From Syngnathus acus (lineage: Eukaryota > Chordata > Actinopteri > Syngnathiformes > Syngnathidae): 64,000 nt of DNA. The notes beneath the pieces are model-generated. The model worked only from the letters and a program-made list of their open reading frames with translations. It was not told the origin of the DNA and did no database searches. Of this stretch, positions 10,644 through 21,508 are shown piece by piece. How positions within the stretch are numbered: the stretch's first letter is position 1; every line of letters begins with the position of its first letter. Position numbers and translations under genes: made by a program. The stretch is taken from assembly GCF_901709675.1 (NCBI RefSeq), contig NC_051098.1, forward strand, positions 981,500-1,045,499, written 5' to 3'.

Positions 10644-11020
10644 GGGCCGCTTGGTGGGGCACTGGTTAGCACGTCCACCTCACAGTTAGGAGGGTGCCGG
10701 TTCGATTCCACCTCCTTGTGTGGAGTTTGCATATTCTCCCCGTGCCTGCGTGAGTTTTCTCCAGGCACTCCGTTACATTCCCACATTCCCCCCAAAACAT
10801 GCTTGGTAGGCCAATTTGAGCACTCCGAATTGCCCCTAGGTGTGAATGCGAGTGCTGATGGTGTGTTCGTCTCTGGTGTTTCCCTACGATCGTCTGGCAA
10901 CCGGTTCAGGGTGTCCCCGCCTACTGCCCGATGACTGCTGGGATAGGCTCCAGCACACCCACGACCCCGTGGGGACAAGCGGTATAGAAAATGGATGGAT
11001 GGATGGATGATGGATGGATG
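10644..11020 (+). mobile_element. tRNA-derived SINE (family R), full length with ATGG tail
   Basis: Head GGTGGGGCACTGGTTAGCAC with a B-box GGTTCGATTCC. A ~250-bp body ends GACAAGCGGTATAGAAAATG, followed by (GATG)n. The tail repeat matches the 3' tail of the RTE/Rex3-like LINE that starts 100 bp downstream in the other orientation, suggesting that LINE class mobilises this SINE. Confidence 0.88.
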
Positions 11021-11222
11021 GGTTTATAAACTATGGGCGAATGGAAGTGGCCAAAATTAGATTTAAAAAAATACACGGATATATCTTTATTTAAAATGAC
11101 ATTAACTGATTAACTAATTCATCCATCCATCCATCCATCTTCTTCCGCTTATCCGGGGTCGGGTTGCGGGGGCAGCAGCTTCAGGAGGGACTCCCAGACT
11201 TCCCTCTCCCCAGCCACTTCAT

Positions 11223-13004
11223 CTAGCTCATCCCGGGGGATCCCAGGCGTTCCCAGGCCAGCCGAGAGACATAGTCTCTCCAGCGCGTCCTGGGTCGTCC
11301 CCGGGGTCTCCTACCGGTGGGACATGCCCGGAACACCTCCCCAGGGAGGCGTCCAGGAGGCATCCTGATGAGATGCCCGAGCCACCTCATCTGGCTCCTC
11401 TCAACGTGGAGGAGTAGCGACTCTACTCCGAGTCTCTCCCGGATGACCGAACTTCTCACCCTATCTCTAAGGGAGAGCCCGGACATCCTGCGGAGAAAAC
11501 TCATTTCGGCCGCTTGTATCCGGGATCTCGTTCTTTCGGTCACGACCCATAGCTCGTGACCATAGGTGAGGGTAGGAGCGTAAATCGACCGGTAAATTGA
11601 GAGCTTTGCCTTTTGGCTCAGCTCTCTCTTTACCACGACGGACCGGTACAGAGTCCGCATTACTGCCGAAGCTGCACCGATCCGCCTGTCGATCTCGCGC
11701 TCCATCCTCCCCTCACTCGTGAACAAGACCCCAAGATACTTAAACTCCTCCACTTGGGGCAGGATCTCATCCCGATCCGGAGAGGGCATTCCACCCTTTT
11801 CCGATCGAGGACCATGGACTCGGATTTGGAGGTGCTGACCCTCATCCCGACCGCTTCACACTCGGCTGCGAACCGCTCCAGTGAGAGCTGGAGATCACGG
11901 CCTGAAGAAGCCAACAGCACAACGTCGTCTGCAAAAAGCAGAGACGCGATGCTGAGGTCCCCAAACCGGACACCCTCAACGCCTCGGCTGCACCTAGAAA
12001 TTCTGTCCATAAAAATTATGAACAGAATCGGTGACAAAGGGCAGCCTTGGCGGAGTCCAACCCTCACCGGGAACGAATCCGACTTACTGCCGGAAATGCG
12101 GACCAAACTCTGGCAACGGTAATACAGGGACCGAACCGCCCTTATCAGTTGGCTCGGTACCCCGTACTCCCGAAGCACCCCCCACAGAACCTCCCGAGGG
12201 ACACGGTCGAACGCCTTCTCCAAGTCCACAAAAACACATTGTGGACTGGTTGGGCGAACTCCATGCACCCTCGAGATCCTGTTGAGGGTGAAGAGCTGGT
12301 CCACTGTTCCACGGCCAGGACGAAAGCCACACTGTTCCTCCTGAATCCGAGGTTCGACCTCCCGACGGACCCTCCTCTCCAGCACCCCTGAATAGACCTT
12401 ACCAGGGAGGCTGAGGAGTGTAATTCCCCTGTAATTGGAACACACCCTCCGGTCCCCCTTCTTAAAGAGGGGAACCACCACCCCAGTCTGCCAATCCAGA
12501 GGCACTGTCCCCGATGTCCACGCGATGCTGTAGAGACGTGTCAGCCATGACAGCCCCACAACATCCAGAGCCCTTAAGAAATCCGGGCGGATCTCATCCA
12601 CCCCCGGGGCCTTCCCACCGAGGAGTTTTTTTAACTACCTCAGTGACTTCAACCCCAGAGATTGGAGAGTCCGCCTCAGAGTCCCCAGGCCCTGCTTCCA
12701 CAATGGAAGGCGTGTCGGTGGAATTGAGGAGGTCTTCGAAGTATTCTCCCCACTGACACACGACGTCCCGAGTCGAGGTCAGCAGCACGCCATCTCCACT
12801 GTAAACAGTGTTGACGTTGCACTGCTTTCCCCTCCTGAGACGCCGGATGGTGGACCAGAATTTCCTCGAAGCCGTCCGGAAGTCATTCTCCATGGCCTCG
12901 CCAAACTCCTCCCACGCCCGGGTTTTTGCCTCAGCAACCGCCGAAGCCGCGTTCCGCTTGGCCACCCGGTACCTGTCAGCTGCCTCCGGAGTCCCGCAGG
13001 CCAA
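11223..13004 (-). pseudogene. RTE-clade reverse transcriptase, several frameshifts
   Basis: Contains the fingers/palm motifs FKKGDRRVCSNYRGITLLS, CGFRPGRGTVDQLFTL, VFVDLEKAFDRVPREV, GLRQGCPLSPILFIIF and the catalytic LLFADDVVLLAS. A C-terminal region follows: LSIYRSIYAPTLTYGHELWV and LRRMSGLSLRDRVR. Compared with the intact frame at 61596-63317 there is a one-base loss near 11770 (CATCCCGATCC versus CATCCCCGATCC). A pair of compensating changes near 12250-12290 alters about 15 residues, and an extra T lies near 12625. Confidence 0.85.
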
Positions 13005-13344
13005 AACGGCCCGATAGGACTCCTTCTTCAGCTTGACGGCATCCCTTACCGCTGGTGTCCACCAGCGGGTTCGGGGGGATTGCCGCCACGACAGGCACCA
13101 ATGACCTTACGGCCACAGCTCCGGTCGGCCGCCTCAACAATGGAGGCGCGGAACAAGGTCCACTCGGACTCAATGTCCCCCGCCTCCCCCGGGACGTGGG
13201 AAAAGCTCTGCCGGAGGGTGGGAGTTGAAGCTCTTCCTGACAGGGGATTCCGCCAGACGTTCCCAGCAGACCCTCACAGAACGTTTGGGTCTGCCAGGTC
13301 GGACCGGCATCTTCCCCCACCATCGGAGCCAACCCACCACCAGG

Positions 13345-14331
13345 TGGTGATCAGTTGACAGCTCCGCCCCTCTCTTCGCCCGAGTGTCCAAAAACATGCG
13401 GCCGCAAATCCGATGACACGACTACAAAGTCGATCATCGAACTGCGGCCTAGGGTGTCCTGGTGCCAAGTGCACACATGGACACCCTTATGTTTGAACAT
13501 GGTGTTCATTATAGAAAATCCGTGTCGAGCACAGAAGTCCAACAATAGAACACCGCTCGGGTTCAGATCGGGGGGGCCGTTCCTCCCAATCACGCCCTTC
13601 CAGGTCTCACTGTCATTGCCCACGTGAGCATTGAAGTCACCCAGTAGAACGATGGAGTCCCCAGAAGGAGCGCCCTCCAGCACTTCCTCCAGGGACTCCA
13701 AAAAGGGTGGGTACTCTGAGCTGCCGTTTGGTGCATAGACACAAACAACAGTCAGGACCCGTCCCCCCACCCGAAGGCGGAGGGAGGCTACCCTCTCGTT
13801 CACCGGGGTGAACCCCAATGTGCAGGCGCCCAGCCGGGGGGCAATATGTATACCCACACCTGCTCGACGCCTCTCACCGTGGGCAACTCCAGAGTGGAAG
13901 AGAGTCCAGCCCCTCTCAAGAGGGCTTGTACCGGAACCCAAACTGTGCGTGGAGGCAAGTCCGACTATATCTAGTCGGAACTTTTCTGCCTCGCACACCA
14001 GCTCGGGCTCCTTTCCAGCCAGAGAGGTGACATTCCATGTCCCAAGAGCCAGCTTCTGCAGCCGGGGATCAGACCGCCAAGGTCCCTGCCTTTGGCCGCC
14101 GCCCAGCTTGCAATGCACCCGACCCCTTTGGCCCCTCCCACAGGTGGTGAGCCCATGGGAAGGGGGACCCACGTTTCCTTTTCGGGCTGAGCCCGGCCGG
14201 GCCCCATGGGCGAAGGCCCGGCCACCAGACGCTCGCCTTCGAGCCCCGCCTCCAGGCCTGGCTCCAGAGGGGGGCCCCGGTGACCCGCGTCCGGGCGAGG
14301 GAAAACGTGATCCATTAATTTTTTTCATCAT
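13345..14331 (-). pseudogene. RTE-clade APE endonuclease domain, frameshifted
   Basis: Nicks target DNA to prime reverse transcription. Motifs in order are [59 protein letters not shown] and [17 protein letters not shown]. At about 13390-13400 an extra A in a run (AAAAACATG, versus AAAACATG in the copy at 63.85 kb) shifts the frame, so the final [14 protein letters not shown] segment is read from another frame. This start is simply the first Met in frame; the element's true start is not clear. Confidence 0.85.
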
Positions 14332-14502
14332 AAGGGGCTGATGAGCCGTGCTTTGTCTGGCCCCTCACCTTGGACCCGTTTGCCATGGGTGACCCTACCA
14401 GGGGCATAAAGCCCCAGACAACATGGCTCCTAGGATCATAGGGGCACGCAAACCCCTCCACCACGATAAGGTGACGACTCACGGAGGGGTGATTAACTAA
14501 TT

Positions 14503-15142
14503 GTTTCAGTTTTAATTACATATGGAATTAAATGAATCAAACTAATAAATGAATACACCATTAAATTAAAGATTTCAATTTCTAGAGAAAATGTGAAGGG
14601 AGGAAGACTGAATGAAAAGTTGAAAATCCTCCGGGATTTTTTTGGACTGCCTCAAACATAATACATGTACATTGTCAGAAATATTTCTGCGGACCGGCCT
14701 ATATATAAATGAACTAGAAAATGCAATTTCTGGAGAAATTGCGTGTGAAGGCAAAGACTTTGAATAACTTCTTGGGGAATGCTGCCGAATGATGTTGAAA
14801 CGAGTTGAATTACTTGAGAAATGTAGAAAATAGAAGTGTAAAATGAAATTTTGGAGAATTTGTGGTGAATTTCAAAATTGAAAATTTGTAATTTTTGATA
14901 AGTGGGAAGTTGTGGAATAGGTAGGAAAATGATGAACAGTTGAAAGTTGGAACGGTTTGATTCGGTTGAAAAATTTGGCGTGAATTTCAAAATTTTGAAT
15001 TTTTGGTAAGTTGAAAGTTGTGGAATATGTAGGAAAAAGATGAACAGAATGTAGAAGTTAGAGCAAATGTTGAATGCCTCATAGAGAATGAATGGGAATT
15101 AAAAAAAAGAAATTGCGCCAAAAAAATTTGAAATTTGTAACA
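14503..15142. other. AT-rich repeats with a small hAT fragment
   Basis: At 14672-14706 lies a fragment (AATATTTCTGCGGACCGGCC) matching the subterminal part of the BED-type hAT. At 14706 begins a unit (GCAATTTCTGGAGAAATTGC, a perfect hairpin, then GTGTGAAGG) that recurs in the same orientation at 16860. No gene is seen. Confidence 0.6.
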
Positions 15143-15413
15143 TCATTTTATGTGGCCCGAGAAGACAAATTGTGCATCAAATTTGTGTGTCATTACTAGA
15201 ATTGCAAATTGTCTTCACTTTTAATAATATCTTTTTTCTAAAATATTTGACCAGTTTTTACTCGTCTGAGTTATTTGTCAGTTTGTTTTGTAGCTTTTAT
15301 TGTATGTAATATGAGGTGCTCATACATTTATTTGGGTTGACAGTCATAATGGCCCTCCGAAAGAAGCTATGACGACAATACGGCCCGCGAAAAAAATGAG
15401 TTTGACACCCCTG
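15143..15413. mobile_element. hAT-type MITE, partial, reverse orientation
   Basis: Matches the outer MITE of the 5.3-8.3 kb nest in reverse complement (ACATTTATTTGGGTTGACAG, then GAGTTTGACACCCCTG). It lies between two units of the surrounding ~164-bp repeat (AGAGAATGAATGGGAATT on either side). Confidence 0.75.
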
Positions 15414-15930
15414 CCATAGAGAATGAATGGGAATTTAAAAAACAAAATTGCGCCAAAGATTTTTGAAAATTTGAACGAAACAAAATATACGGGTTCAGAA
15501 GGAATATACGGGTTCAGGAGGTTCACTTTTGGTGCTCAAATGTTGAAATGGGTTGAATCGGAAGAAAATTGTCGAAGTTAGAGCAAATGTTGAATCCCCA
15601 AAGAGAATGAATGGGAATTTTAAAACAAAATGGCGTCAAAACCTTTTGAAATTTGGAGCGAAACGAAAACTACGGGTACAAGAGGTTCACTTTGGAGTTC
15701 AAAAGTTTAAACGGGTTGAATCAGACAAAAACTGTCGAAGTTAGAGCAAATGTTGAGTCCCCATAGAGAATGAATGGGAATTTAGAAAACAAAAATTGTA
15801 ACAAAACCTTTTTAAATTTGGAACAAAACGAAAACTACGGGTTTAAGATGTTCACTTTGGAGTTCTAAAGTTGAGACAGGTTGAATCGGACAAAAATTGT
15901 AAAAGTTAGAGCAAATGTTTAATTTAGGGC
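15414..15930. repeat. Direct repeats, ~164-bp unit
   Basis: The phrase GTTAGAGCAAATGTTGA recurs at 15577, 15740 and 15905 (spacing 163-165). Each is preceded by GTTGAATCGGA-type text and followed by AGAGAATGAATGGGAATTT. An older unit is at 15057. No coding content. Confidence 0.8.
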
Positions 15931-16275
15931 ACTTCTGGTTTTATTTAGGGCACTTCTGGTTGATTTAAGGTCACTTCCGATTTATTTGGGGCTCTTCCGG
16001 TTTGTTTGGGGCCACTTCCGGATTAGTTGAGATCACTTCCGGTTTATTTGGGCACTTCCGGTTTAGTTGGATTCACTTCCCGTTTAGTTGATGTCACTTC
16101 CGGTTTATTAGGGGCACTTACGGTTCAATTTAGGTCACTTCCGGTTTGATTTGGGGCACTTCCGGTTCACTTCCTGTCGAAATTGGGGCACTTCCTGTTC
16201 ATTTTGGGGCACTTCCTGTTTGTTTTGGTTCACTTCCAGTTCATTCTGAGTTCATTCGGGGGCACTTCAGGGTCA
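15920..16275. repeat. Minisatellite rich in ACTTCCGG (ETS-type) sites
   Basis: About 16 degenerate units of 20-26 bp on the theme CACTTCCGGTTTATTTGGGG. At least six contain an exact ACTTCCGG, whose complement CCGGAAGT is the core site of ETS/GABP factors; most others differ by one base. The array grades into CACTTCCTGTT units to the right. Any regulatory role is inference. Confidence 0.8.
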
Positions 16276-16554
16276 ATCCAAGAGGGCCGCCACACTGTGG
16301 AAGTGGGGGTGAAGGGGTGAATTGTGTAAGCATGGTGGAAGTGGGGGTGAAGGGGGTAAGCATAAGGTGAACAAAGTGAATAAAGTTGGAATGGGTTGAA
16401 TCGGTTAAAATATGTAGAAATTAGAAGGGAAAAACTTGCCGGAAATTTGTGAAGAGGGAAGTTTTTTGGAATGAAAAAAATGTGAGCAACGGTGTCATGA
16501 ATATTTGGAATAAGTTAAAAGAGGAACGGAGTGAATCGGTTGAAGTATGTGGAA

Positions 16555-16862
16555 GTAGTTCAGCCTTCACACAATAATAATAAAGCACAATAACATACGT
16601 ATGTGTGAAGGCCTTCGCCTTCACACAATAAAGCACAATAACGTGTGAAGGCCTTCACTTTTACACAATAAAGTACAATATTATATGTGTGAAGGCCATT
16701 GCCTTCACACAATAAAGGACAGGAATAACAATAGTGTGAAGGTCTTCACCTTCACACTAATAAAAAGGCACAATAACGTGTTTGAAGGCCATCGCCTTCA
16801 CACAATAATAATAAAGCACAATAACATATGTGTGGAGGCCATCGACTTCACACTACTAGAAA
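16555..16862. repeat. Hairpin-forming tandem array
   Basis: About six units of 40-60 bp each contain GTGTGAAGGCC...GCCTTCACAC, a self-complementary core, separated by AATAAAGCACAATAAC spacers. They can form serial stem-loops on either strand. The array ends in a unit (GCAATTTCTGGAGAAATTGC) also seen at 14718. Confidence 0.8.
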
Positions 16863-17059
16863 TTGCAATTTCTGGAGAAATTGCGTGTGAAGGCGAAGAA
16901 GTTGAATAAATACTTGGAGAATGCTGCAGAATGATGTTTAAAGTTGGAACGGGTTGAATTGGTTGAAAAATGTAGAAGTTAGAAGGGGAAAACAAAATTT
17001 GGGAAAATTTGGTGTGAACAACAAAATAAAATTTGGCCCACGAAGAATGTGAGGAAAAA

Positions 17060-18095
17060 AAAAAATTAACCGGGAAGGCTGATCACTTTAGTTCGTTGGC
17101 GTATGTAGTATTATAGCGAAGCAAGGTGAGAAAAGTGTAGCCCAATAAGCCTTTACTCCTTTTTTCTGTTCAGCAGCATATTCAAGCAAGCCTTTACTCT
17201 TTTTTTCTTCACTATGAGCAAGCTATTTCTAACCTATGGTGTGCGTGCGTGCGTGTGAGTGAGTGTTTGAGTAAATGCATGCTGGAGGTGAGGTTTGGGG
17301 CAGAGGCCATTAAAGCTCTGTTAAAACACTTCTGATGCCGTTGGCTGCTGTAGAGCAAAAGGATAATAAAAAAAAGAGAGACTGAGTGAAGGAATGACTG
17401 TATACTCAGTGGCTATTCTGGCCCACCCTGCATTTCACTGGCGGCAGCCTGTCAATACTATGAGCATGGAGGTGCAAGATGAGTCAACAACCTAATTCTA
17501 CCATGAAACTTTCATGGGCAGCAGAGGAGAAGTGCAGGTTGAAGAGATGGGGTGAGAGAGCTGTGCTGTTCACGCTTTCTCCATCACCTGACCTTCACTC
17601 CTCCAAATCCTTTAAAAACCTTTTAAAAAGCTGACCCCTTTTACACTTTCTTGCACACATACAGTACAATAAAAAATGTGCAAACACACACAGTGACACT
17701 TTTAAAGTTCTGACCTGTGGGTGAATCACATTTTTATCATTATAGCAAGATATAATAGTGCCCTTCTTTCTCTCTTGCACATAATCTAGTCAAGCAGACT
17801 GTGCCAACAGCTTTATGTATTACCAGAGATAAAAAGTCAACACAAACCTGATCCAAGTGGCATCATGTATTGGATATCAAAACATTTCTGGGGTTGCAGG
17901 CACGACACTTTTCACCAATCAAATGAGCTATATCAGATCCATCTATATTTTGCATATTATGTTAATTTTGTGATCAGATCCGTAAATTAAGAGATTAAAG
18001 CTTCAGTGTTTCCCATATATACTGTGTCAGTGGTTTCACAGCTGTAATTTGGCTACCATGATATATATTGGTGTGCGACCTGTCAATATGGAACT
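17060..18095. other. No recognised gene
   Basis: Mostly unique-looking sequence with a short GTGC/GTGT run near 17240. No reading frame or element ends that I can support. Confidence 0.5.
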
Positions 18096-18139
18096 GATCC
18101 ATCCATCCATGTGTCTCCACAGGGGTCAGGTCAGGTATG

Positions 18140-18272
18140 GGGGCACGCGCCGCTTCGCTTCGCTGCGGCACTTCGCTGCGGCACTTCGCTGCGGCACTTC
18201 GTTTCGGCGCTTCGCTGCGGCGCTTCGTTTCGGCGCTTCGCTGCGGCGCTTCGCTGCGGCGCTCACCATCCC
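18140..18272. repeat. 12-bp minisatellite
   Basis: About ten units of CTTCGCTGCGGC / CTTCGTTTCGGC, GC-rich and with a CpG in every unit. Open in more than one frame only because the period is a multiple of three. A short (ATCC)n SINE-R tail fragment lies just left at 18097-18136. Confidence 0.85.
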
Positions 18273-18334
18273 GCTCCACTTGCTCAGTGACCGTCTGGTG
18301 TAGGTCCGAGCGCCCGCCAGACCTACATCTGAGA

Positions 18335-18655
18335 ACTACTTGTCTCCACGGGGGTCATGGGCATGTTGGAGCATATCCCAGCTGTCATTAGGCAGTAGGC
18401 AGGGGACATTCTGAACCGGTTGCCAGCCAATCACAGGGCAAACAGAGACGAACAACCATCCGCACACACCTATGGGCAATTTGGAGTGCCCAATCAGCCT
18501 ACCATGCATGTTTTTGGGATGTGGGAGGAAACCGAAGTGACCGGAGAAAATCCATGCAGGCACAGGCAGAACATGCAAACTCCACACACCGGAGGTGGAA
18601 TCGAACTTGCATCCTCTGAACTGTGAGGCGGATGTGCTAACCAGTTACGGAACTG
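18335..18655 (-). mobile_element. SINE family R, reverse strand
   Basis: Reverse-complement match to the SINE at 10644 (GAACCGGTTGCCAGCCAATC, CAAACTCCACACACC, and GGCGGATGTGCTAACCAGTT at the head). The ATGG tail is lost. Confidence 0.82.
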
Positions 18656-19090
18656 ATGTACAATATTAATTTTCTTTTACTGTGCAGACACTGGCATTGT
18701 GCGCCTCACATGCTCATTGTGTGAGCCTACAATTGATAGACGTACCGCCTTTCTTTCTGCTATGATACAAATTCAGTACTTCAAACAACTGAAGTATCGA
18801 ACATATCAATCATTAAGTTTGAGAAACAATCTTGGTAGTACATTTTAAAGATCGTAACTCCATTAACTTCATTGTAAAGCTAAAGCAGATTTGAGAATTT
18901 TGTTAACCCCAAAAGCGCGTTGTATGGAAAGTCTTTTTTTTTTTTAGAAAGGCATGTTTTTAAGCAGCCGAAGGGGTCCTTGGTCATGCTAATTTACGTC
19001 AGCCATGTTGTTGGGCAGGCTAAGGGGTTATTTCGACGTTCGTCGCCATGAATGTTCCCCCTGACATCGAAGTCTGTTGAAATTTTATTA
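18656..19090. other. No recognised gene
   Basis: AT-rich; nothing identifiable. Confidence 0.5.
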
Positions 19091-19995
19091 CCGTTTTTTC
19101 CATGTATAATACGCAAAATTTAACTAATTTATTGTCCTAAAATCTGGGGTGCGCATTATACATGGGTACAATTTAAAAAAAAATTTTTTTTTTCTTTTTT
19201 TTAAGAAAATCTTGTCACGGATGGTTCTTTACAACGTCACTTTCCTCTCTTTTCATTTTAACCTAACTGATCGCAGTGGTGCCTTTCTGGGCAGTCGGAG
19301 AAATCAACGCCAACAAAAAAAATACATCCAGCCTAGTTAAGAAATCACCAGAAAGATCACCATGACAATTGTGAATAATAAATAAATAATTATTATATAT
19401 ATTATATATATTATTATTATAATAATAAATAATTGTGATAAATAACTGGAACATCACTCAAATATTGGTGATCCCGTTGAGAGTCTCACATATTTCTTCG
19501 CTATCGAGTTTGCTACTGCGTGCGCAGTGATACTGACCGGCAGAATAACATCCGGTTGTTCCCAAAGATGATCTTTTTTCTGAAATAATTTTATGTTTAC
19601 GGACTTAAGTAACCCGGCCGGGTCATACCAAAGACTATAAAAATGGGACCCATTGCCTCCCTGCTTGGCACTCAGCATTAAGAATTGGGAGGTTAGATCA
19701 CCAAATGATTCCCGAGCGCGGCGCCGCTGCTGCTCACTGCTCCCCTCTCCCCCAGGGGATGGATCAAAATCACACGGGGATGGGTCAAATGCAGAGGACA
19801 AATTTCACCACACCCAGACGCGTGTGTGACGATCATTGGGACTTTAAAAAATAAAAATAAAAAATTAAAAAACAAAAAAAAAAGTCAAATTTTGGATGCG
19901 TATTATACATGGGTACAGGCTTTTTTCCAGCATCGACATGCCATTTTTAGGGTGCGTATTATACATGGAGGCGCATTATACATGGAAAAAAACGG
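19091..19995. mobile_element. TA-flanked 'CCGT' family transposon, copy 3 (SINE-carrying)
   Basis: Inverted ends with TA on both sides, opposite in orientation to copies 1 and 2. It contains an AT-rich patch at 19365-19445 and a plus-strand SINE. Its left part shares GGCAGTCGGAGAAATCAACG with copies 2 and 4, while CAGAATAACATCCGGTTGTT is shared with copies 1 and 5, so it is a mosaic of the two sub-types. Confidence 0.85.
19613..19846 (+). mobile_element. SINE family V, 5'-truncated
   Basis: Starts at CCCGGCCGGGTCATACC, just after the B-box, and runs to ATCATTGGGACTTTA. It interrupts the host transposon between ACTTAAGTA and GTCAAATTTTGG, which are nearly adjacent in SINE-free copy 1. Confidence 0.85.
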
Positions 19996-20147
19996 TAAAA
20001 GAGAAGCAATATGCAGATGACAATATTAGGCGGACTGAGTCAGTAATTTTGATTCTATGTGAATTGGATGGAAGGCCACCGATGGGGTGGATCTCAAATG
20101 AGGTCACGTTCGCTCATAAATATTCAGCGGGTCGGACAAACGTTGGA

Positions 20148-20305
20148 ATGGCGACAACAGCTGCATCCATCATTTTGGAGGAGGACGACGTCCCATGAGC
20201 GAAATCCTACACGGTTTTATTGCCAAACATAGTGTGGAACAACTCAAACGGCTGACATGCAGAGGCCTCAAAGTCTGCAGGAAGAAAGCCGTTTTGGTCG
20301 AAAGA
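20148..20305 (+). pseudogene. SAP-domain first exon of a YqaJ-type gene, decayed
   Basis: Starts MATTAASIILEEDDVP, then needs a frame change into MSEILHGFIAKHSVEQLKRL. The following CRGLK-x5-KKAVLVER looks like the second half of a SAP DNA-binding helix pair. Teleost nuclease genes linked to ISL2EU-like transposons often begin with such a module; this link is from memory. The final codons read GAAAGATAAGC, which could be a lost splice donor. No downstream nuclease exon is visible. Confidence 0.45.
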
Positions 20306-20706
20306 TAAGCTTTATTTTGTGATTATTTTGCTCCGACGACCTTCCCCCTTTCCGAATCATATACTGTCCTAGCTATCCGTAACACTGTAATGAAGCAGTC
20401 ATAAAGATCAAACAGACCGACTACTTATCAAATGCCTTTAAATTAAAAGGCCATGGAAATTAAATCGCTAGCTGTAATGTTTACGCCCTCGTCATTTTGC
20501 TTTGTACGGTCTTTATATCGTCCATTTAAAATACTACTTGAAAATGTATTTACAACGGAAAACTTTGGGGTCCATGACCAAATCGCATTAGACATAAAGT
20601 CGCGAAGAATGGAAGCGCGGAAAATTGAGCTTCATCTGTATTGTCCAAAATTCAACAGTTTTAAAGCTGTGTAAATTAGCTTTGTGAAACAAATAAAGTT
20701 ATTGAG
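20306..20706 (+). other. Unassigned; 73-codon frame and AATAAA
   Basis: A short open frame at 20453-20674 (MEIKSLAVMFTPSS to KFNSFKAV) is followed within 25 bp by AAATAAAG, a possible polyadenylation signal. Its position after the SAP exon suggests a 3' exon of the same decayed element. I do not recognise the peptide. Confidence 0.3.
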
Positions 20707-21092
20707 TGACCAGATTTGGGTTACTGAAAAAGAGGACACCTTCTCATATTTTCGTGGACGTTTCGAGGATGCCTGGGGGGGCGGTGCAGAGATTTTGTTT
20801 TGGGGAGGAAGCGGGGGTGGGGGGTGCCTGTCTTACACGTTACGCACCTAGCTTCATATGCATCACGACCCTGGCGAAAGCGCGCACATTTTTTTTTTTA
20901 TTCCTCCGTAAAGATGCATTTTCGTTTCGGCATTGTCTCCACTCGCTAGCAGTGGAGTGGCAATTCTGTTGACAATGTACTGTATATGTGAGGCAGTTGA
21001 ACAAAATCCTGGACAGTTTTTGAAATTCCCCTCGGACCGATTTTTGGGGCTGAAAAGTAGGACATGTCCGGGGAAAAGAGGACGTCTGGTCA
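20707..21092. mobile_element. Unclassified MITE
   Basis: Ends TGACCAGA and TCTGGTCA are inverted, with further match inside (AAAAAGAGGACACC versus complement of GAAAAGAGGACGTC). Length 386 bp, no coding capacity, no clear target duplication. Confidence 0.5.
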
Positions 21093-21133
21093 GCCTATTG
21101 TATATGGAGCTGTTCAATCCCATATCCAGCATC

Positions 21134-21205
<72 letters not shown>
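21134..21205. repeat. (GATA)n microsatellite, LINE tail
   Basis: About 18 GATA units abut TACTTTATTGATTCC, the complement of the AATCAATAAAGTA 3' end of the LINE that follows. It is therefore an expanded LINE tail. Confidence 0.9.
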
Positions 21206-21206
<1 letters not shown>

Positions 21207-21508
21207 CTTTATTGATTCCGGGGGGAAATTCAGGAGCCAGGAGTTAGATACTGAAATACACAGATAGATATCCAGATAGACAATACATCGACAATAGAAG
21301 ATAACTTAATATTAATGTATAAATACATCAAATAATAAATAAATAGATCAAATAAATAGATTAATAATTAATGGCTTAAATAAACAATAAACAGTGTCAT
21401 GATGGTGAGCGCGCCCCCAACCCCCACGACGAGTTAAAAAGTCTAACGGCATAGGGAAGGAATGAACCCCTCAGCCTCTCAGTGGAGCAAGACGGTGTCA
21501 CCAGCCAG

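Larger units (their letters stand above)
11120..14489 (-). mobile_element. RTE/Rex3-like LINE, structurally full length
   Basis: A 13-bp target duplication, TGATTAACTAATT, lies at 11107-11119 and 14490-14502. The 3' end at the left carries the (GATG)n tail that I associate with Rex3. The 3.37-kb length, APE endonuclease followed by RT, and absence of a separate ORF1 fit the RTE clade. The reading frame is broken in several places, so it is no longer autonomous. Confidence 0.9.

Noticed and set aside
11613-12391. Plus-strand frames inside the RTE LINE
   Set aside because: Complementary strand of a GC-rich RT gene; the same shadows occur in the sister copy at 62.0-62.8 kb.
18049-18391. Two overlapping 84-codon frames rich in Arg, Phe and Ala
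   Set aside because: Produced by the 12-bp minisatellite, whose period is a multiple of three, so the frames stay open without selection.
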